Numbered from the stretch's first letter, positions 40,699 to 49,933 are shown. The stretch is 64,000 bases of DNA from CAZLRH01 sp964562015 (GCA_964562015.1 CAZLRH010000004.1:1-64000), one strand, 5' to 3'. Program-made: numbers and translations. Notes: generated by a model from the letters alone, not told the origin.

Positions 40699-40953
40699 GG
40701 GGCTAAATTATTGGGATGGATAGTTGTCGCAGTTTCCGTCAACGGCAAGAAACAATACTTTCCTCTCGGTGTCGAACTGTGGCGCGGCTTCCTCCACGCA
40801 CGGGATAAAATAGAATCCAGCTTCATGCTACTCCCTACTGCACAGGGTCGAAATTGCCGTATAAAACCCCCGCTCCGCACCCCTTTTTAGCCTTGTGCCC
40901 CGTGCGCGCCGGCTAAAGGATTATTCTTTTTCCTCCACCTGTCTCCCACTCCC

Positions 40954-42513
40954 ATGTTTCGAACTTTCCCCGCCACCGTCCGCCTGAGTATTTTGACTGC
41001 GTTCGCCTTTTGGGCGCTCCTCGCCCAAGCCGCCGATGCTCCGGCCCCCGCCGCCGCGCCCTCGGCGCCCGCAGTCGCGGCCTCGCCTTCGATTGAAAAC
41101 GCGGTGGTGAAGATTTTCTCGACGCTGCGCTACCCCGACCTTTTTCATCCGTGGACAAAGCAATCGTCGCGCGAGGCGACCGGCAGTGGCGTGATCCTGC
41201 CCGGCCATCGCATTCTCACGAACGCGCACGTGGTGCTCTATGCGAGCCAGGTGCAGGTGCAGGCGAACCAGTCCGGCGACAAGATTTCCGCGACGGTCGA
41301 GGCCATCGCGCCGGGCATCGATCTTGCCGTGTTGAAAATTGACGACGATACTTTTTTTGACAATCGCCCGCCCTTGCCGTGGGCGGACGCGCTGCCGGCC
41401 ATCAAGGACAGTGTGCTCGTTTACGGCTTCCCCACGGGCGGCACCAATCTTTCCATCACCAAGGGCATCGTCTCGCGCATTGAATTCGCGCCGTATAATT
41501 TTCCCGTTTCCGGCCTGCGCATCCAGATTGACGCGGCCATCAACCCCGGCAACAGCGGCGGCCCGGCGGTGTCGGGCGACAAGATGATTGGCCTCGCGTT
41601 CAGCCGCCTCGGCGGCGCGGACAACATCGGCTACATCATCCCCTGCGAGGAGATTGCGCTTTTCCTGAAAGACATCGCCGACGGCCATTACGACGGCAAG
41701 CCGGCCATGTACGACGAGATCCAGACGATGGAAAATCCGGCACTGCGCCCCTACCTGAAGCTCGACAAAAATGTGGACGGCAACATCGTCCGCCATCCCG
41801 ACAGCTCGGATCCGAATTATCCGCTGAAAACCTGGGATGTGATCACGAAGATAGGCGACTACACAGTGGACGACGAGGGCATGGTCCGCGTGGGCGACCT
41901 CCGCGTGCGCTTTGACTATTTGATCCAGAAGCTCGCCACGGACGGCAAAGTGCCGCTGACCGTGCTCCGTGAAGGCAAGCCGCTGAACATTCAATTGCCC
42001 GTCTCCACCACCCGCCCGATGCTGATCCAGAGCCTCGACGGTGGCTACCCGTCGTACTTTATTTACGGACCGCTGGTGTTCTCCACCGCCACGGCGGAAT
42101 TTGCGGACCGCATCACGGGCAGCAGTTCCGGCGCGGAAATGCTCGGCATGATGGGCAGCCCCCTGCTCACCCGCCGCGGTGACCGCCCGGCCGCGCCCGG
42201 CGAGGAACTGGTCGTCATTTCGTCGCCGTTTTTCTCCAGCAAGCTGGCGCAAAATTATTCCGATCCGGTTTCGTGGGTGGTGAAATCAGTCAACGGCACC
42301 AAGATCACGAGCCTCAAGCAACTGGTGGAAGTGCTGCGCGACCTGAAGGACGATTACGCCGTTTTTGATTTCTACGGACGCGACATCGAGACGCTGGTGT
42401 TTCCGCGCAAGGACATGCTCGCCGCGACCGAGGACATCCTGAACGACAACGGCATCCGCACGCAGGGCTCGCCGGAGCTGATGTCCATCTGGACGGCCAA
42501 GCCCAAACCGTAG
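40954..42513 (+). CDS. HtrA/DegP-like serine protease with PDZ-type region
   Basis: This is a 519-residue exported trypsin-like protease. The signal peptide ends near LLAQAADA and is followed by an Ala/Pro-rich linker. The triad is complete: H92 in LTNAHVV, D123 in GIDLAVLKI, S201 in NPGNSGGP. About residues 260-400 hold PDZ-like sequence (LKTWDVITKIGDYTVDDEGM, VPLTVLREGKPLNIQLPV). A second diverged PDZ-like part runs to about 500. This layout resembles plant Deg/DEGP9-like proteins more than E. coli DegP. It would degrade or regulate envelope proteins. It stands as a single gene, with a methyltransferase gene 6 bases downstream. Confidence 0.9.
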   Translation: MFRTFPATVRLSILTAFAFWALLAQAADAPAPAAAPSAPAVAASPSIENAVVKIFSTLRYPDLFHPWTKQSSREATGSGVILPGHRILTNAHVVLYASQVQVQANQSGDKISATVEAIAPGIDLAVLKIDDDTFFDNRPPLPWADALPAIKDSVLVYGFPTGGTNLSITKGIVSRIEFAPYNFPVSGLRIQIDAAINPGNSGGPAVSGDKMIGLAFSRLGGADNIGYIIPCEEIALFLKDIADGHYDGKPAMYDEIQTMENPALRPYLKLDKNVDGNIVRHPDSSDPNYPLKTWDVITKIGDYTVDDEGMVRVGDLRVRFDYLIQKLATDGKVPLTVLREGKPLNIQLPVSTTRPMLIQSLDGGYPSYFIYGPLVFSTATAEFADRITGSSSGAEMLGMMGSPLLTRRGDRPAAPGEELVVISSPFFSSKLAQNYSDPVSWVVKSVNGTKITSLKQLVEVLRDLKDDYAVFDFYGRDIETLVFPRKDMLAATEDILNDNGIRTQGSPELMSIWTAKPKP

Positions 42514-42519
42514 TTGCCG

Positions 42520-43317
42520 ATGGCAGAATCCGACCAGGACAGCACCCGCCGTTTTTCCGGCCGCGTGGAGGATTACGTTCGATATCGCCCGCACTACCCG
42601 GACACGGTGGTGGATTTTTTCCGTGAAAGCCTCGGACTCCGTCCCGAGCACGTAGTCGCGGACATCGGGTCCGGCACGGGATTTTTGTCGGAATTATTTC
42701 TAAGCAACGGCAATCGCGTTTACGGAGTCGAACCGAATGCGGAGATGCGGGCCGCCGGTGAACACTATCTGGCGGGATTCCCCCATTTCACCAGTGTCGC
42801 CGGCACGGCGGAGACCACCACCTTGCCGGAGACGAGCGCGGATTTCGTCGTGGCCGGACAGGCTTTCCATTGGTTCGAGCCCGCGGCTACTAAGCGTGAG
42901 TTTCAACGCATTCTCAGGCCCGTTGGTTGGGTCGCGCTGGTGTGGAATGACCGCAAGATTGACACCACGCCCTTTCTGCGGGCCTACGAGGTTTTGCTCG
43001 AGCAATTCTGCCAGGATCAATCCGCGGTGGCCCGGCGGGCGAAAGTCGCCAACGATTCCGCAAGTCTTTCCCGGTTTTTCTCACCCCACCCCTTTTCGCG
43101 CCACGTCACTTCGGCGCATTTTCAGGAATTCAATTTCGCCGGACTGCGCGGGCGTTTGCTGTCTTCGTCTTACGCTCCGCTTCCCGGCTCGCTCAATTAT
43201 GAACCCATGATGGCCGGGTTGCGCGGGCTGTTTGAGCAGCATCAGGAGCTTGGCTTGGTTCGCTTCGAATATAGCACCGAGATTTGTTATGGCCGACTGG
43301 GCGCGGTGGCGAGTTGA
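42520..43317 (+). CDS. Class I SAM-dependent methyltransferase (UbiE/Methyltransf_11 type)
   Basis: This 265-residue protein has SAM motif I VVADIGSGTGFLSE, acidic motif VYGVEPN, and TLPETSADFVVAGQAFHWFEP, where the FHWF sequence is typical of a small-molecule methyltransferase subgroup. It ends with RFEYSTEICYGRLG. The substrate is unknown. ATG at 42520 was chosen over TTG at 42514. It is 6 bases after the HtrA-like gene, so probably co-transcribed, and converges on the pseudouridine synthase gene with a 1-base gap. Confidence 0.85.
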   Translation: MAESDQDSTRRFSGRVEDYVRYRPHYPDTVVDFFRESLGLRPEHVVADIGSGTGFLSELFLSNGNRVYGVEPNAEMRAAGEHYLAGFPHFTSVAGTAETTTLPETSADFVVAGQAFHWFEPAATKREFQRILRPVGWVALVWNDRKIDTTPFLRAYEVLLEQFCQDQSAVARRAKVANDSASLSRFFSPHPFSRHVTSAHFQEFNFAGLRGRLLSSSYAPLPGSLNYEPMMAGLRGLFEQHQELGLVRFEYSTEICYGRLGAVAS

Positions 43318-43318
43318 G

Positions 43319-44122
43319 TCAGCGACCTGCGTCGGTCGGATTTTCCCATCTGGCAATAAGGTCGACCCCCATTTTCGCACGTGCGAAGTCAATCAGGTCT
43401 GCCGGCGGCGGCGCGGTGAAATCGCCGAGTCCGGGTTCCAGAAAGCGAATGCGCGCCGCGTGCAGGGCCTGACGTGAGAGCGGCAACATGGCGGCGTGGC
43501 GCTCCGTCCAGCCCTGGGTGACAAAATCGAGGTAGAGCGTTGGGTCGGGCCCGTAGAGCTTGTCGCCCACGATCGGATGACCCAAGTGTGCCGCATGCAC
43601 GCGGATTTGATGGGTGCGTCCGGTATGCGGAATCACTTTCGCCAGCGTAAAACCGCCCGCGGCCACCAGCGGTTCAAAAAAGGTTTCCGCGGATTCGGCG
43701 CCGGCCTCGCCCGCCACCGCGACGCGACGTTTAATGGCCACCGGGCTTTCGGTGTCGCGCATCAATGCCGCGGTGACTTGATGTTTTTCCCTCATTTCTC
43801 CCGAAAGCAAGGCGAGGTAAGTTTTCCCCACTTGGCGGTTTTGCATCGCCATTTGGAAACGCCGGGCTGACGCCGGATGCCGTGCCACGACCACCACGCC
43901 GCTCGTCTCCCGATCCAGGCGGCTGACCAAGTGCAGCGTCTCCGCTCCCAAATGCTCGCGCAACGCACCGACCAGCGATGACCACGGCCCTTGTTTCGAT
44001 GGATGGCAGACCACCGAACCGGGTTTGTTTACGACAATCACGTCGTCATTACAAAGCAGGATCCACCGCGGCAGTTCGCTGGGATCAATCAGACCCGGAC
44101 TGCTCGGAGGCGGAGAAATCAT
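43319..44122 (-). CDS. RluA-family RNA pseudouridine synthase
   Basis: This 267-residue enzyme isomerises uridine to pseudouridine in rRNA or tRNA. It has NDDVIVVNKPGSVVCHPSK, the catalytic-Asp motif LVSRLDRETSGVVVVAR (D70), KTYLALLSGEM and the C-terminal IPHTGRTHQIRVHAAHLGHP with GDKLYGPD. No S4 domain precedes the catalytic domain, which suggests RluA/TruC-like rather than RluC/RluD-like members. The target base cannot be set from sequence. It lies 17 bases downstream of hisA on the same strand. Confidence 0.9.
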   Translation of the reverse strand: MISPPPSSPGLIDPSELPRWILLCNDDVIVVNKPGSVVCHPSKQGPWSSLVGALREHLGAETLHLVSRLDRETSGVVVVARHPASARRFQMAMQNRQVGKTYLALLSGEMREKHQVTAALMRDTESPVAIKRRVAVAGEAGAESAETFFEPLVAAGGFTLAKVIPHTGRTHQIRVHAAHLGHPIVGDKLYGPDPTLYLDFVTQGWTERHAAMLPLSRQALHAARIRFLEPGLGDFTAPPPADLIDFARAKMGVDLIARWENPTDAGR

Positions 44123-44139
44123 GGCAGAGCGGGCCGGCG

Positions 44140-44880
44140 TCAGGCTTGGCCGCCCGCAGCCAATTTCAGCAAATCCGCCAAATCCACTTTCTTCTCATAC
44201 AGCGCCTTGCCGACGATGACGCCGTCGAGGTGGTGGTACTGCTTGGCCATCTGCGCAAAGCGCAAGACGTCTTCGCGCGTGGCTACCCCACCGGAAGCGA
44301 TGAGCCGCGCCGGGCAGGTGCGCAACAACGTTTCCTGCGCGGCGAAATTCGGGCCGGTCAACATGCCGTCGGTCGCGATGTCGGTGTGGATGATGGTCTG
44401 AATGCCGAAGCCGGTCACTTGCCGTGCGAGGTCGCCCGCCAGCACGGCGGAGACATCGACCCACCCCTTCGTCGCGACCAAGCCGTCGCGTGCATCGATG
44501 CCCACGGCGAGGCGTTCGCCGCCGAAGCGTTGCGCGAGCCCCTGTACAAAAGCCGGATCGTGACAGGCGCGGGTACCAATGACCACCCGGCGCGCGCCGG
44601 CGTGGAAGGCCTCTTCTACATCATTGAGCGTTCTCATGCCGCCGCCGAGTTGCACCTGCAAACCGGTCGCTGCAATGCGCGCGACTTGGGCGAGATTACG
44701 CGGGATGCCGCTGAACGCGCCATCCAGGTCCACCACGTGGACCCAGGACACGCCCGCTTTTTGAAATGCGAGCGCGGGCTCAACGGGGTCGTCGAAATAG
44801 ACGGTTTCGGCGTCGGCGCGGCCCTGCGCGAGGCGCACGCACCGCCCGTTTTTCAAATCGATGGCAGGATAAATGGTCAC
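44140..44880 (-). CDS. hisA: HisA, phosphoribosyl-formimino-AICAR-phosphate isomerase
   Basis: HisA catalyses the fourth step of histidine synthesis, an Amadori rearrangement of ProFAR to PRFAR. The 246-residue half-barrel has TIYPAIDLKNGRCVRL with catalytic D8, VVDLDGAFSG, VQLGGGMRTL, and the second Asp in IIHTDIATDGMLTGPN, plus ASGGVATREDV and VIVGKALYEKKV. The best start is GTG at 44880, because the domain begins within three residues of it and the upstream frame is not HisA-like. No other his genes are adjacent. The upstream region is shared with the tRNA promoter. Confidence 0.95.
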   Translation of the reverse strand: MTIYPAIDLKNGRCVRLAQGRADAETVYFDDPVEPALAFQKAGVSWVHVVDLDGAFSGIPRNLAQVARIAATGLQVQLGGGMRTLNDVEEAFHAGARRVVIGTRACHDPAFVQGLAQRFGGERLAVGIDARDGLVATKGWVDVSAVLAGDLARQVTGFGIQTIIHTDIATDGMLTGPNFAAQETLLRTCPARLIASGGVATREDVLRFAQMAKQYHHLDGVIVGKALYEKKVDLADLLKLAAGGQA

Positions 44881-44956
44881 TGGCGGAAGCTTGGCGGCGC
44901 GGCGGCCCCGTGGGCAAATCATTTTCCTGGGGCCCGGCGGCCCGCGCGCATTGCGC

Positions 44957-44986
44957 TTGCCCGCACGCTCGGCCTGCTCTAATAAT
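44957..44986 (+). promoter_or_regulatory. Sigma-70-type promoter of tRNA-Thr
   Basis: TTGCCC (44957-44962) and TAATAAT (44980-44986) are separated by 17 bases and lie about 20 bases upstream of the tRNA 5' end. Spacing and proximity to a stable RNA make this the best promoter match I see in the window. Confidence 0.5.
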
Positions 44987-45004
44987 CCGGTTCTGGATAG
45001 TTAC

Positions 45005-45077
45005 GCCGGCTTAGCTCAGTTGGTAGAGCAACGCATTTGTAATGCGTGGGTCGTCAGTTCGAGTCTGACCGCCGGCT
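45005..45077 (+). tRNA. tRNA-Thr (anticodon TGT)
   Basis: The cloverleaf folds completely. The acceptor stem is 45005-45011 with 45070-45076, and the D arm is GCTC/GAGC. The anticodon stem ACGCA/TGCGT has loop TTTGTAA (anticodon TGT at 45038-45040, reading ACA). The variable loop is GGGTC, and the T arm GTCAG/CTGAC has loop TTCGAGT. The innermost acceptor pair (7-66) is T-C, a mismatch. CCA is not encoded, and the discriminator base is T. A run of six T follows at 45081-45086. Confidence 0.97.
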
Positions 45078-45120
45078 CCCTTTTTTCCCAGAGTCGTGGT
45101 TTTTGCCCAAATTTAGAACG

Positions 45121-45173
45121 AAAAGGCGGCTTTTCATAATTTTCTTACAAGCTAAAATTCGCCGCCTTTTTTG
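45121..45173 (+). terminator. Terminator-like hairpin after tRNA-Thr
   Basis: A 10-bp stem AAAAGGCGGC / GCCGCCTTTT (45121-45130 with 45161-45170) is followed by TT and G. The 30-base loop contains a second stem, AATTTT/AAAATT. A-tract before and T-tract after would allow bidirectional use. Confidence 0.65.
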
Positions 45174-45208
45174 TTGCCAGATAAATATGGGCGTTTAGGC
45201 TCTGGGCG

Positions 45209-45820
45209 ATGTCCCCATTGCGCCAGACCCGCGCGAGTGCGGCCAAGGCCGTGCCTCCGCCGGCCTCCAAGTCCGCCCGCCCCCGCCGGACCGCCCCGCC
45301 GATGTACGACTTTGGCGTGCTGCGGGAATTGCGCAAGCAGGCGGGGCTCACGCTGGACGAAACGGGTTCGCGCGCGGGCGTTTCGCTCGCGGTCATTTCC
45401 AAGCTCGAACGCAACCAGACCTCCGCCGAACTCGAAACCCTGCACCGGCTGGGGAATGTGTTTGGCCTGACCGCCGCGAATTTGCTCGGCCTCGCGGAAT
45501 CGCGCAACGCGCACAAGATTCAGTCGAGCAGCTATCAGTCGTCGGGCTTCACCTTTCGGAAAATCGCCTACGGCAACGTGGCGGCGTTTCTGGCGGACGC
45601 CCCGGCGGGCGCGCGCCTCTCCAAGCCGGAGATGCATTCCGACGAATTTGAAATCTGCTGGGTGCTGCGCGGGGCGATTGAATTGACGCTCCCCTTCGGC
45701 ACCAGCCTGCTGGCGGCGGGCGAGGCCGTGCAGTTCGACGCCGTGCAGCCGCACACCTACCACGCCCGGCAGGAATCGCAGTTGCTGCTCATCCACCTGC
45801 GCAAACCCAACCGTTTCTAA
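45209..45820 (+). CDS. XRE-family transcriptional regulator with cupin domain
   Basis: This is a 203-residue cytoplasmic DNA-binding protein. A basic leader (1-31) precedes an HTH_3 domain at about 36-95 (LRELRKQAGLTLDETGSRAG, VISKLERNQTSAELETLHRL) and a C-terminal cupin barrel at about 118-200 (SDEFEICWVLRGAIELTL, LLAAGEAVQFDAVQPHTYHA). HTH-cupin regulators bind small acids or sugars in the cupin. It is 22 bases upstream of the KDPG aldolase gene in the same direction and is the only regulator in the pectin/uronate cluster, so it is the likely controller of the cluster. An internal start at MYDFGVLRELRK is possible. Confidence 0.9.
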   Translation: MSPLRQTRASAAKAVPPPASKSARPRRTAPPMYDFGVLRELRKQAGLTLDETGSRAGVSLAVISKLERNQTSAELETLHRLGNVFGLTAANLLGLAESRNAHKIQSSSYQSSGFTFRKIAYGNVAAFLADAPAGARLSKPEMHSDEFEICWVLRGAIELTLPFGTSLLAAGEAVQFDAVQPHTYHARQESQLLLIHLRKPNRF

Positions 45821-45842
45821 TTTTTATCACTCCCTATTACCC

Positions 45843-46484
45843 ATGAAAACCGCCGAAGTCGTCACCCGCCTGGCGCAATTGCGCGTCGTCCCCGTCCTCG
45901 CCCTGGAAGACGCCGCCGACGCCCAGCCGCTGGCCGAAGCCCTGCTCGCGGGCGGCCTGCCCTGCGCCGAGGTCACCTTTCGCACCGCCGCCGCGCTGGA
46001 ATCCATTCGCGCCTTCGCCCAGGTGCCGGGCATGTTGGTCGGCGCGGGCACGGTGTTAAAACCGGAACAGGCCCAGGCGGCGGCCGACGCCGGCGCGCAA
46101 TTCATCGTCACGCCGGGCTTTAATCCGCGCGTGGTGAGCTATTGCACGTCGCACGGCTTGAGCATCATTCCGGGCATCAGCGATCCGACGAGCGTGGAAA
46201 TGGCGCTCGAGCACGGCCTCGACGTCGTGAAATTTTTTCCCGCCGAAGCTTGCGGCGGCGTGAAGTATTTAAAGGCCATCGCCGCCCCCTATTCTATGAT
46301 GCGGTTTATGCCCACCGGCGGCATCGAGGCCTCGAACCTCAAATCCTACCTCGCCTTTCCGAAGGTCGTGGCCTGCGGCGGCACCTGGATGGTGCGGCCG
46401 GAATTAATCAAAGCGCGCGATTGGGCCCGCGTCACCCTGCTCGCGCGCGAAGCGATCGAGCTCGCCCAGGACCTTAAACTTTAA
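45843..46484 (+). CDS. eda: KDPG aldolase (2-dehydro-3-deoxyphosphogluconate / KHG aldolase)
   Basis: Eda splits KDPG to pyruvate and glyceraldehyde 3-phosphate, the last step of uronate and Entner-Doudoroff catabolism. The 213-residue barrel has the general base E43 in CAEVTFRT, the phosphate and carboxylate loops GAGTVLKPEQ and IVTPGFNP, Schiff-base lysine K130 in DVVKFFPAEACGG, and FMPTGGIEASN. It starts the catabolic block 22 bases after the regulator gene and 8 bases before the GH88-type gene. A KDG kinase, needed between KduD and Eda, is not in the window. Confidence 0.95.
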   Translation: MKTAEVVTRLAQLRVVPVLALEDAADAQPLAEALLAGGLPCAEVTFRTAAALESIRAFAQVPGMLVGAGTVLKPEQAQAAADAGAQFIVTPGFNPRVVSYCTSHGLSIIPGISDPTSVEMALEHGLDVVKFFPAEACGGVKYLKAIAAPYSMMRFMPTGGIEASNLKSYLAFPKVVACGGTWMVRPELIKARDWARVTLLAREAIELAQDLKL

Positions 46485-46492
46485 CTTCCCCC

Positions 46493-47872
46493 ATGTTAAA
46501 AATCGACCCCGCCCTCACCCCGGGCGACCTCCGGTCCGCGCTGGCGCGCTTCTGGCGCCTCTCCGGTGAAAAAATTCTGCTGATCGAAAAGCATTTCGAT
46601 CCGGAGCGCGGCTCGCCCGTGTTTACCGAGGCCGGCGCGTACACCGCACGCGGCTGGACCGAGTGGACGCAGGGCTTTCAATACGGTTCGGCCATTTTGC
46701 AGTTCGACGCCACCAGCGACGCGCGCTTCCTGAAAATCGGACGTGACAACACCATCGCGCGCATGGCCCCGCACGTTTCACACACGGGAGTGCATGACCA
46801 CGGCTTTAACAATGTCTCCACTTACGGGAACCTCCGCCGCCTGCTCCTGGAAAAACGCCTGCCCGCCAATGTGCGCGAACTGCAATTCTACGAACTAGCG
46901 CTGAAAATTTCCGGAGCCGTGCAGGCCGCGCGGTGGACGCCCCACGCCAAGGGCGGCTACATTTATTCCTTCAACGGGCCGCATTCGCTGTTCGTGGACA
47001 CGATTCGTTCGTGCCGCGCCCTCTCAGTGAGTCATCAACTGGGCCACAATTTGAGCAGCGAGGGCGACCGGCGCATCAGCCTGCTCGAACGCGCCGTGGC
47101 GCACGCGCGCTCGACGGCCGATTATTCCGTATTTTATGGCACGGGCCGCGACACCTACGATGTCCGCGGGCGCACCGCGCACGAGTGCGTGTTCAACGTC
47201 AACGACGGCGCCTTTCGCTGCCCGAATTCCCAACAGGGCTACTCCGGTTTCACCACCTGGACACGCGGGCTGGCTTGGGCACTGGTGGGCTTTGCGGAGC
47301 AACTGGAATTCATCGCCACGCGTCCCGACGTAGAACTGAAACCCCTCGGCGGCCGGCGCGAAATTGAGCAATTCATGCTCAAGGCCGCGACGGCGACAGC
47401 CGATTTCTACCTAGCAAATACGCCGACCGACGGCGTGCCGTATTGGGACACCGGCGCGCCCGGCCTGGTGCACCTCGGCGATTATCTGGAGCGCGCCTCG
47501 GATCCGTTCAACGACCATGAACCCATCGACAGCTCGGCCGCGGCCATCGCCGCCCAAGGTCTCCTGCGCCTCGGCCGTTACCTGCGTGAAAAGGGCCAGT
47601 CCAAAACGGGCACGCGTTACTGGCAGGCGGGCCTGACGGTCTTTCGCACCCTGCTGGATGAACCGTATTTGAGCACGGTGAAATCCCATCAGGGACTCCT
47701 GCTGCATTCGATTTATCACCGGCCCAACGGCTGGGATTACGTGCCCCCGGGCGCGAAAATTCCGCGCGGCGAATCCTCCATGTGGGGCGATTACCACGCC
47801 CGTGAATGCGCGCTGTACCTGCAACGCATCATCGAAAAAAAGCCCTACTACACCTTCTTTGGACCGCGATAA
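46493..47872 (+). CDS. GH88-type unsaturated glucuronyl hydrolase
   Basis: GH88 enzymes hydrolyse the 4,5-unsaturated uronic acid from the end of oligosaccharides made by lyases, releasing unsaturated uronate for KduI/KduD. The 459-residue (alpha/alpha)6 barrel has THVSHTGVHDHGFNN-like sequence with candidate catalytic D102, TWTRGLAWALVGFAEQLEF, VPYWDTGAPG, NDHEPIDSSAAAIAAQGLLR and a C-terminal SSMWGDYHARECAL. It is longer than the ~380-residue Bacillus enzyme. No signal peptide is present, so it acts in the cytoplasm, consistent with uptake of oligomers or disaccharides. It starts 8 bases after eda. Confidence 0.87.
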   Translation: MLKIDPALTPGDLRSALARFWRLSGEKILLIEKHFDPERGSPVFTEAGAYTARGWTEWTQGFQYGSAILQFDATSDARFLKIGRDNTIARMAPHVSHTGVHDHGFNNVSTYGNLRRLLLEKRLPANVRELQFYELALKISGAVQAARWTPHAKGGYIYSFNGPHSLFVDTIRSCRALSVSHQLGHNLSSEGDRRISLLERAVAHARSTADYSVFYGTGRDTYDVRGRTAHECVFNVNDGAFRCPNSQQGYSGFTTWTRGLAWALVGFAEQLEFIATRPDVELKPLGGRREIEQFMLKAATATADFYLANTPTDGVPYWDTGAPGLVHLGDYLERASDPFNDHEPIDSSAAAIAAQGLLRLGRYLREKGQSKTGTRYWQAGLTVFRTLLDEPYLSTVKSHQGLLLHSIYHRPNGWDYVPPGAKIPRGESSMWGDYHARECALYLQRIIEKKPYYTFFGPR

Positions 47873-47926
47873 TCTCGGAGCTTTTCTTCCTTCTACATTC
47901 TGCCTTCTAACTTTTGACTTTCTGGC

Positions 47927-48757
47927 ATGTCCGCCTCCGTCCTCACTGATTTTTCGCGCCTCTGCGTCCACACGATCACCACGAAACCGTGGTCGCTGGA
48001 GCAGGCGTGCGAAAACTATGCGCGGGCCGGCGTAAAGGGCATCACAGTCTGGCGCGACACGTTGGAGAACCGCGACATCAAAGCAGCCGGTCGGCAATTA
48101 CGCGACGCCGGCCTCAGTATCGTGTCCTTATGTCGCGGCGGATTTTTTCCTGCCGCCGATGCCGCTGGCCGCCGAAAAGCCATCGACGACAATCGCCGCT
48201 GCATCGATGAAGCCGCCGCCCTCGGTGCGCCGCTCATCGTCCTGGTTTGCGGGGCCGTCGCCGGTCAGGCGTTGTCGGAGTCCCGCCGCCAAATTTCGGA
48301 AGGGATTGCCGCTGTGCTGCCGCACGCCCGCGCGGCGGGGGTTAAACTCGCGATCGAGCCGCTGCATCCGATGTACGCGGACACGCGCTCCGCGGTTAAT
48401 ACGTTAAAACAGGCTAACGACATGGCCGCGCCATTCGACGCCTTTGTCGGCGTCGCGGTGGATGTTTACCATCTGTGGTGGGATGACCAACTTGAGGCGG
48501 AAATCGCCCGCTGCGGAAAGTTGGGCAAATTGCTCGCTTTTCATGTGTGCGACTGGCGCAGCCCCACCACGGATTTTCTGCTCGACCGCGGCTTGATGGG
48601 CGAAGGCTGCATTCCCTTAAAACAAATTCGCGGATGGGTGGAAGCCGCGGGATTTCGCGGTTTTAACGAAGTCGAAATTTTTTCCAACCGCCTCTGGGCC
48701 ACCGACCAGGCGCAATTTCTCTCCCAAATCAAACAAGCCTACCTCACCCACACTTAA
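47927..48757 (+). CDS. Sugar phosphate isomerase/epimerase (TIM barrel)
   Basis: This is a 276-residue xylose-isomerase-like TIM barrel. It has VKGITVWRDTLENRDI, LSIVSLCRGGFF, GVKLAIEPLHPMYADTRSAV (Glu and His ligands), VGVAVDVYHLWWDDQL, LAFHVCDWRSPTTD and FRGFNEVEIF. These provide the usual Glu-Asp-His-Glu metal site. It sits between the GH88-type gene and a Gfo/Idh gene. In such clusters it may epimerise or isomerise a keto-sugar acid, but the substrate is open. It is probably cytoplasmic. Confidence 0.85.
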   Translation: MSASVLTDFSRLCVHTITTKPWSLEQACENYARAGVKGITVWRDTLENRDIKAAGRQLRDAGLSIVSLCRGGFFPAADAAGRRKAIDDNRRCIDEAAALGAPLIVLVCGAVAGQALSESRRQISEGIAAVLPHARAAGVKLAIEPLHPMYADTRSAVNTLKQANDMAAPFDAFVGVAVDVYHLWWDDQLEAEIARCGKLGKLLAFHVCDWRSPTTDFLLDRGLMGEGCIPLKQIRGWVEAAGFRGFNEVEIFSNRLWATDQAQFLSQIKQAYLTHT

Positions 48758-48772
48758 TCGTGTGTCCCTTCT

Positions 48773-49933
48773 ATGAGTCATAATACCGTAATCCACCGCG
48801 TCGGCGTCATCATGAATGGCGTCACGGGCCGCATGGGCGCCAACCAGCACCTCCTGCGCTCGATCTCCGCCATTATCAAGCAGGGAGGAGTGCGCGTCAG
48901 CCCGACCGAATACATCATGCCCGACCCGTTGCTCGTCGGCCGCAATCCGGTGAAACTGCAAAAGCTGCTCCAGCAATCGGGCGCCAAGCGGTTCACCACC
49001 AATCTCGACGAGGCGCTCGCGGACAAGGAATACAGCGTTTACTTCGATGCGCAGGGGACCTTGCAGCGCGCCGCCGCCGTGAAAAAGGCCGCCGCCGCCG
49101 GCAAACATATTTACTGCGAAAAACCGACCGCCGTCACGACGAAGGAAGCGCTCGAGTTGTACAAGGTCTGCCAGAAAGCCGGCGTCAAAAACGGCGTCGT
49201 GCAGGACAAGCTCTGGCTGCCCGGCCTCGTGAAACTGCGCCGGCTGATCGACACCGGCTTCTTCGGCAAAATCCTCTCGGTGCGCGGCGAATTCGGCTAC
49301 TGGGTGTTCGAGGGCCACGGCGTGCCCGCGCAGCGTCCATCCTGGAACTACCGCAACCAGGACGGCGGCGGCATCATCATCGACATGCTGTGCCACTGGC
49401 GCTACGTGATTGATAATCTTTTCGGCCCGGTGGAGTCGGTCTCTTGCCTGGGCGCGACACATATTCCCGAGCGCGTGGACGAAGAGGGCAAGAAATACAA
49501 ATGCACGGCGGACGACGCCGCTTACGCCACCTTCCAACTGACGAACGGCGTCATCTGCCATTTCAACAGCTCCTGGTGCACCCGCGTGCGGCGCGACGAT
49601 TTGCTCACCGTGCAGGTGGATGGCACGCTCGGCAGCGCCGTCGCCGGTCTGCGCAAATGCTGGACCCAGCATGCGGGCAACACTCCGCGCCCGACATGGA
49701 ATCCCGACGTGGACCAGCCCATTCCCTTTTTTCACGGTTGGAGCGAAATGCCCGACCAGGAGGAATACGACAACGCATTCAAGGCCCAGTGGGAACTGTT
49801 TCTCAAGCACGTCGTTTTGGGCTCGCCGTTTCCGTGGACGCTCCTCGAGGGCGCCAAGGGCGTGCAGCTCGCCGAACTCGGCCTGCAATCCTGGAAAAAG
49901 CGCGCGTGGGTCGACGTGCCGAAAATCAAATGA
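48773..49933 (+). CDS. Gfo/Idh/MocA-family oxidoreductase
   Basis: This 386-residue NAD(P)-dependent oxidoreductase has an N-terminal segment VGVIMNGVTGRMGANQHLLR, which is unusual because GXGXXG is replaced by NGVTGRMG. The signature is HIYCEKPTAV. The C-terminal domain has DGGGIIIDMLCHWRYVIDN, holding the usual Asp and His. The TIM-barrel gene upstream and the SDR gene downstream (ATGA overlap) are in the same direction, which supports one catabolic unit. The substrate is probably a sugar or uronate derivative but cannot be named. Confidence 0.88.
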   Translation: MSHNTVIHRVGVIMNGVTGRMGANQHLLRSISAIIKQGGVRVSPTEYIMPDPLLVGRNPVKLQKLLQQSGAKRFTTNLDEALADKEYSVYFDAQGTLQRAAAVKKAAAAGKHIYCEKPTAVTTKEALELYKVCQKAGVKNGVVQDKLWLPGLVKLRRLIDTGFFGKILSVRGEFGYWVFEGHGVPAQRPSWNYRNQDGGGIIIDMLCHWRYVIDNLFGPVESVSCLGATHIPERVDEEGKKYKCTADDAAYATFQLTNGVICHFNSSWCTRVRRDDLLTVQVDGTLGSAVAGLRKCWTQHAGNTPRPTWNPDVDQPIPFFHGWSEMPDQEEYDNAFKAQWELFLKHVVLGSPFPWTLLEGAKGVQLAELGLQSWKKRAWVDVPKIK

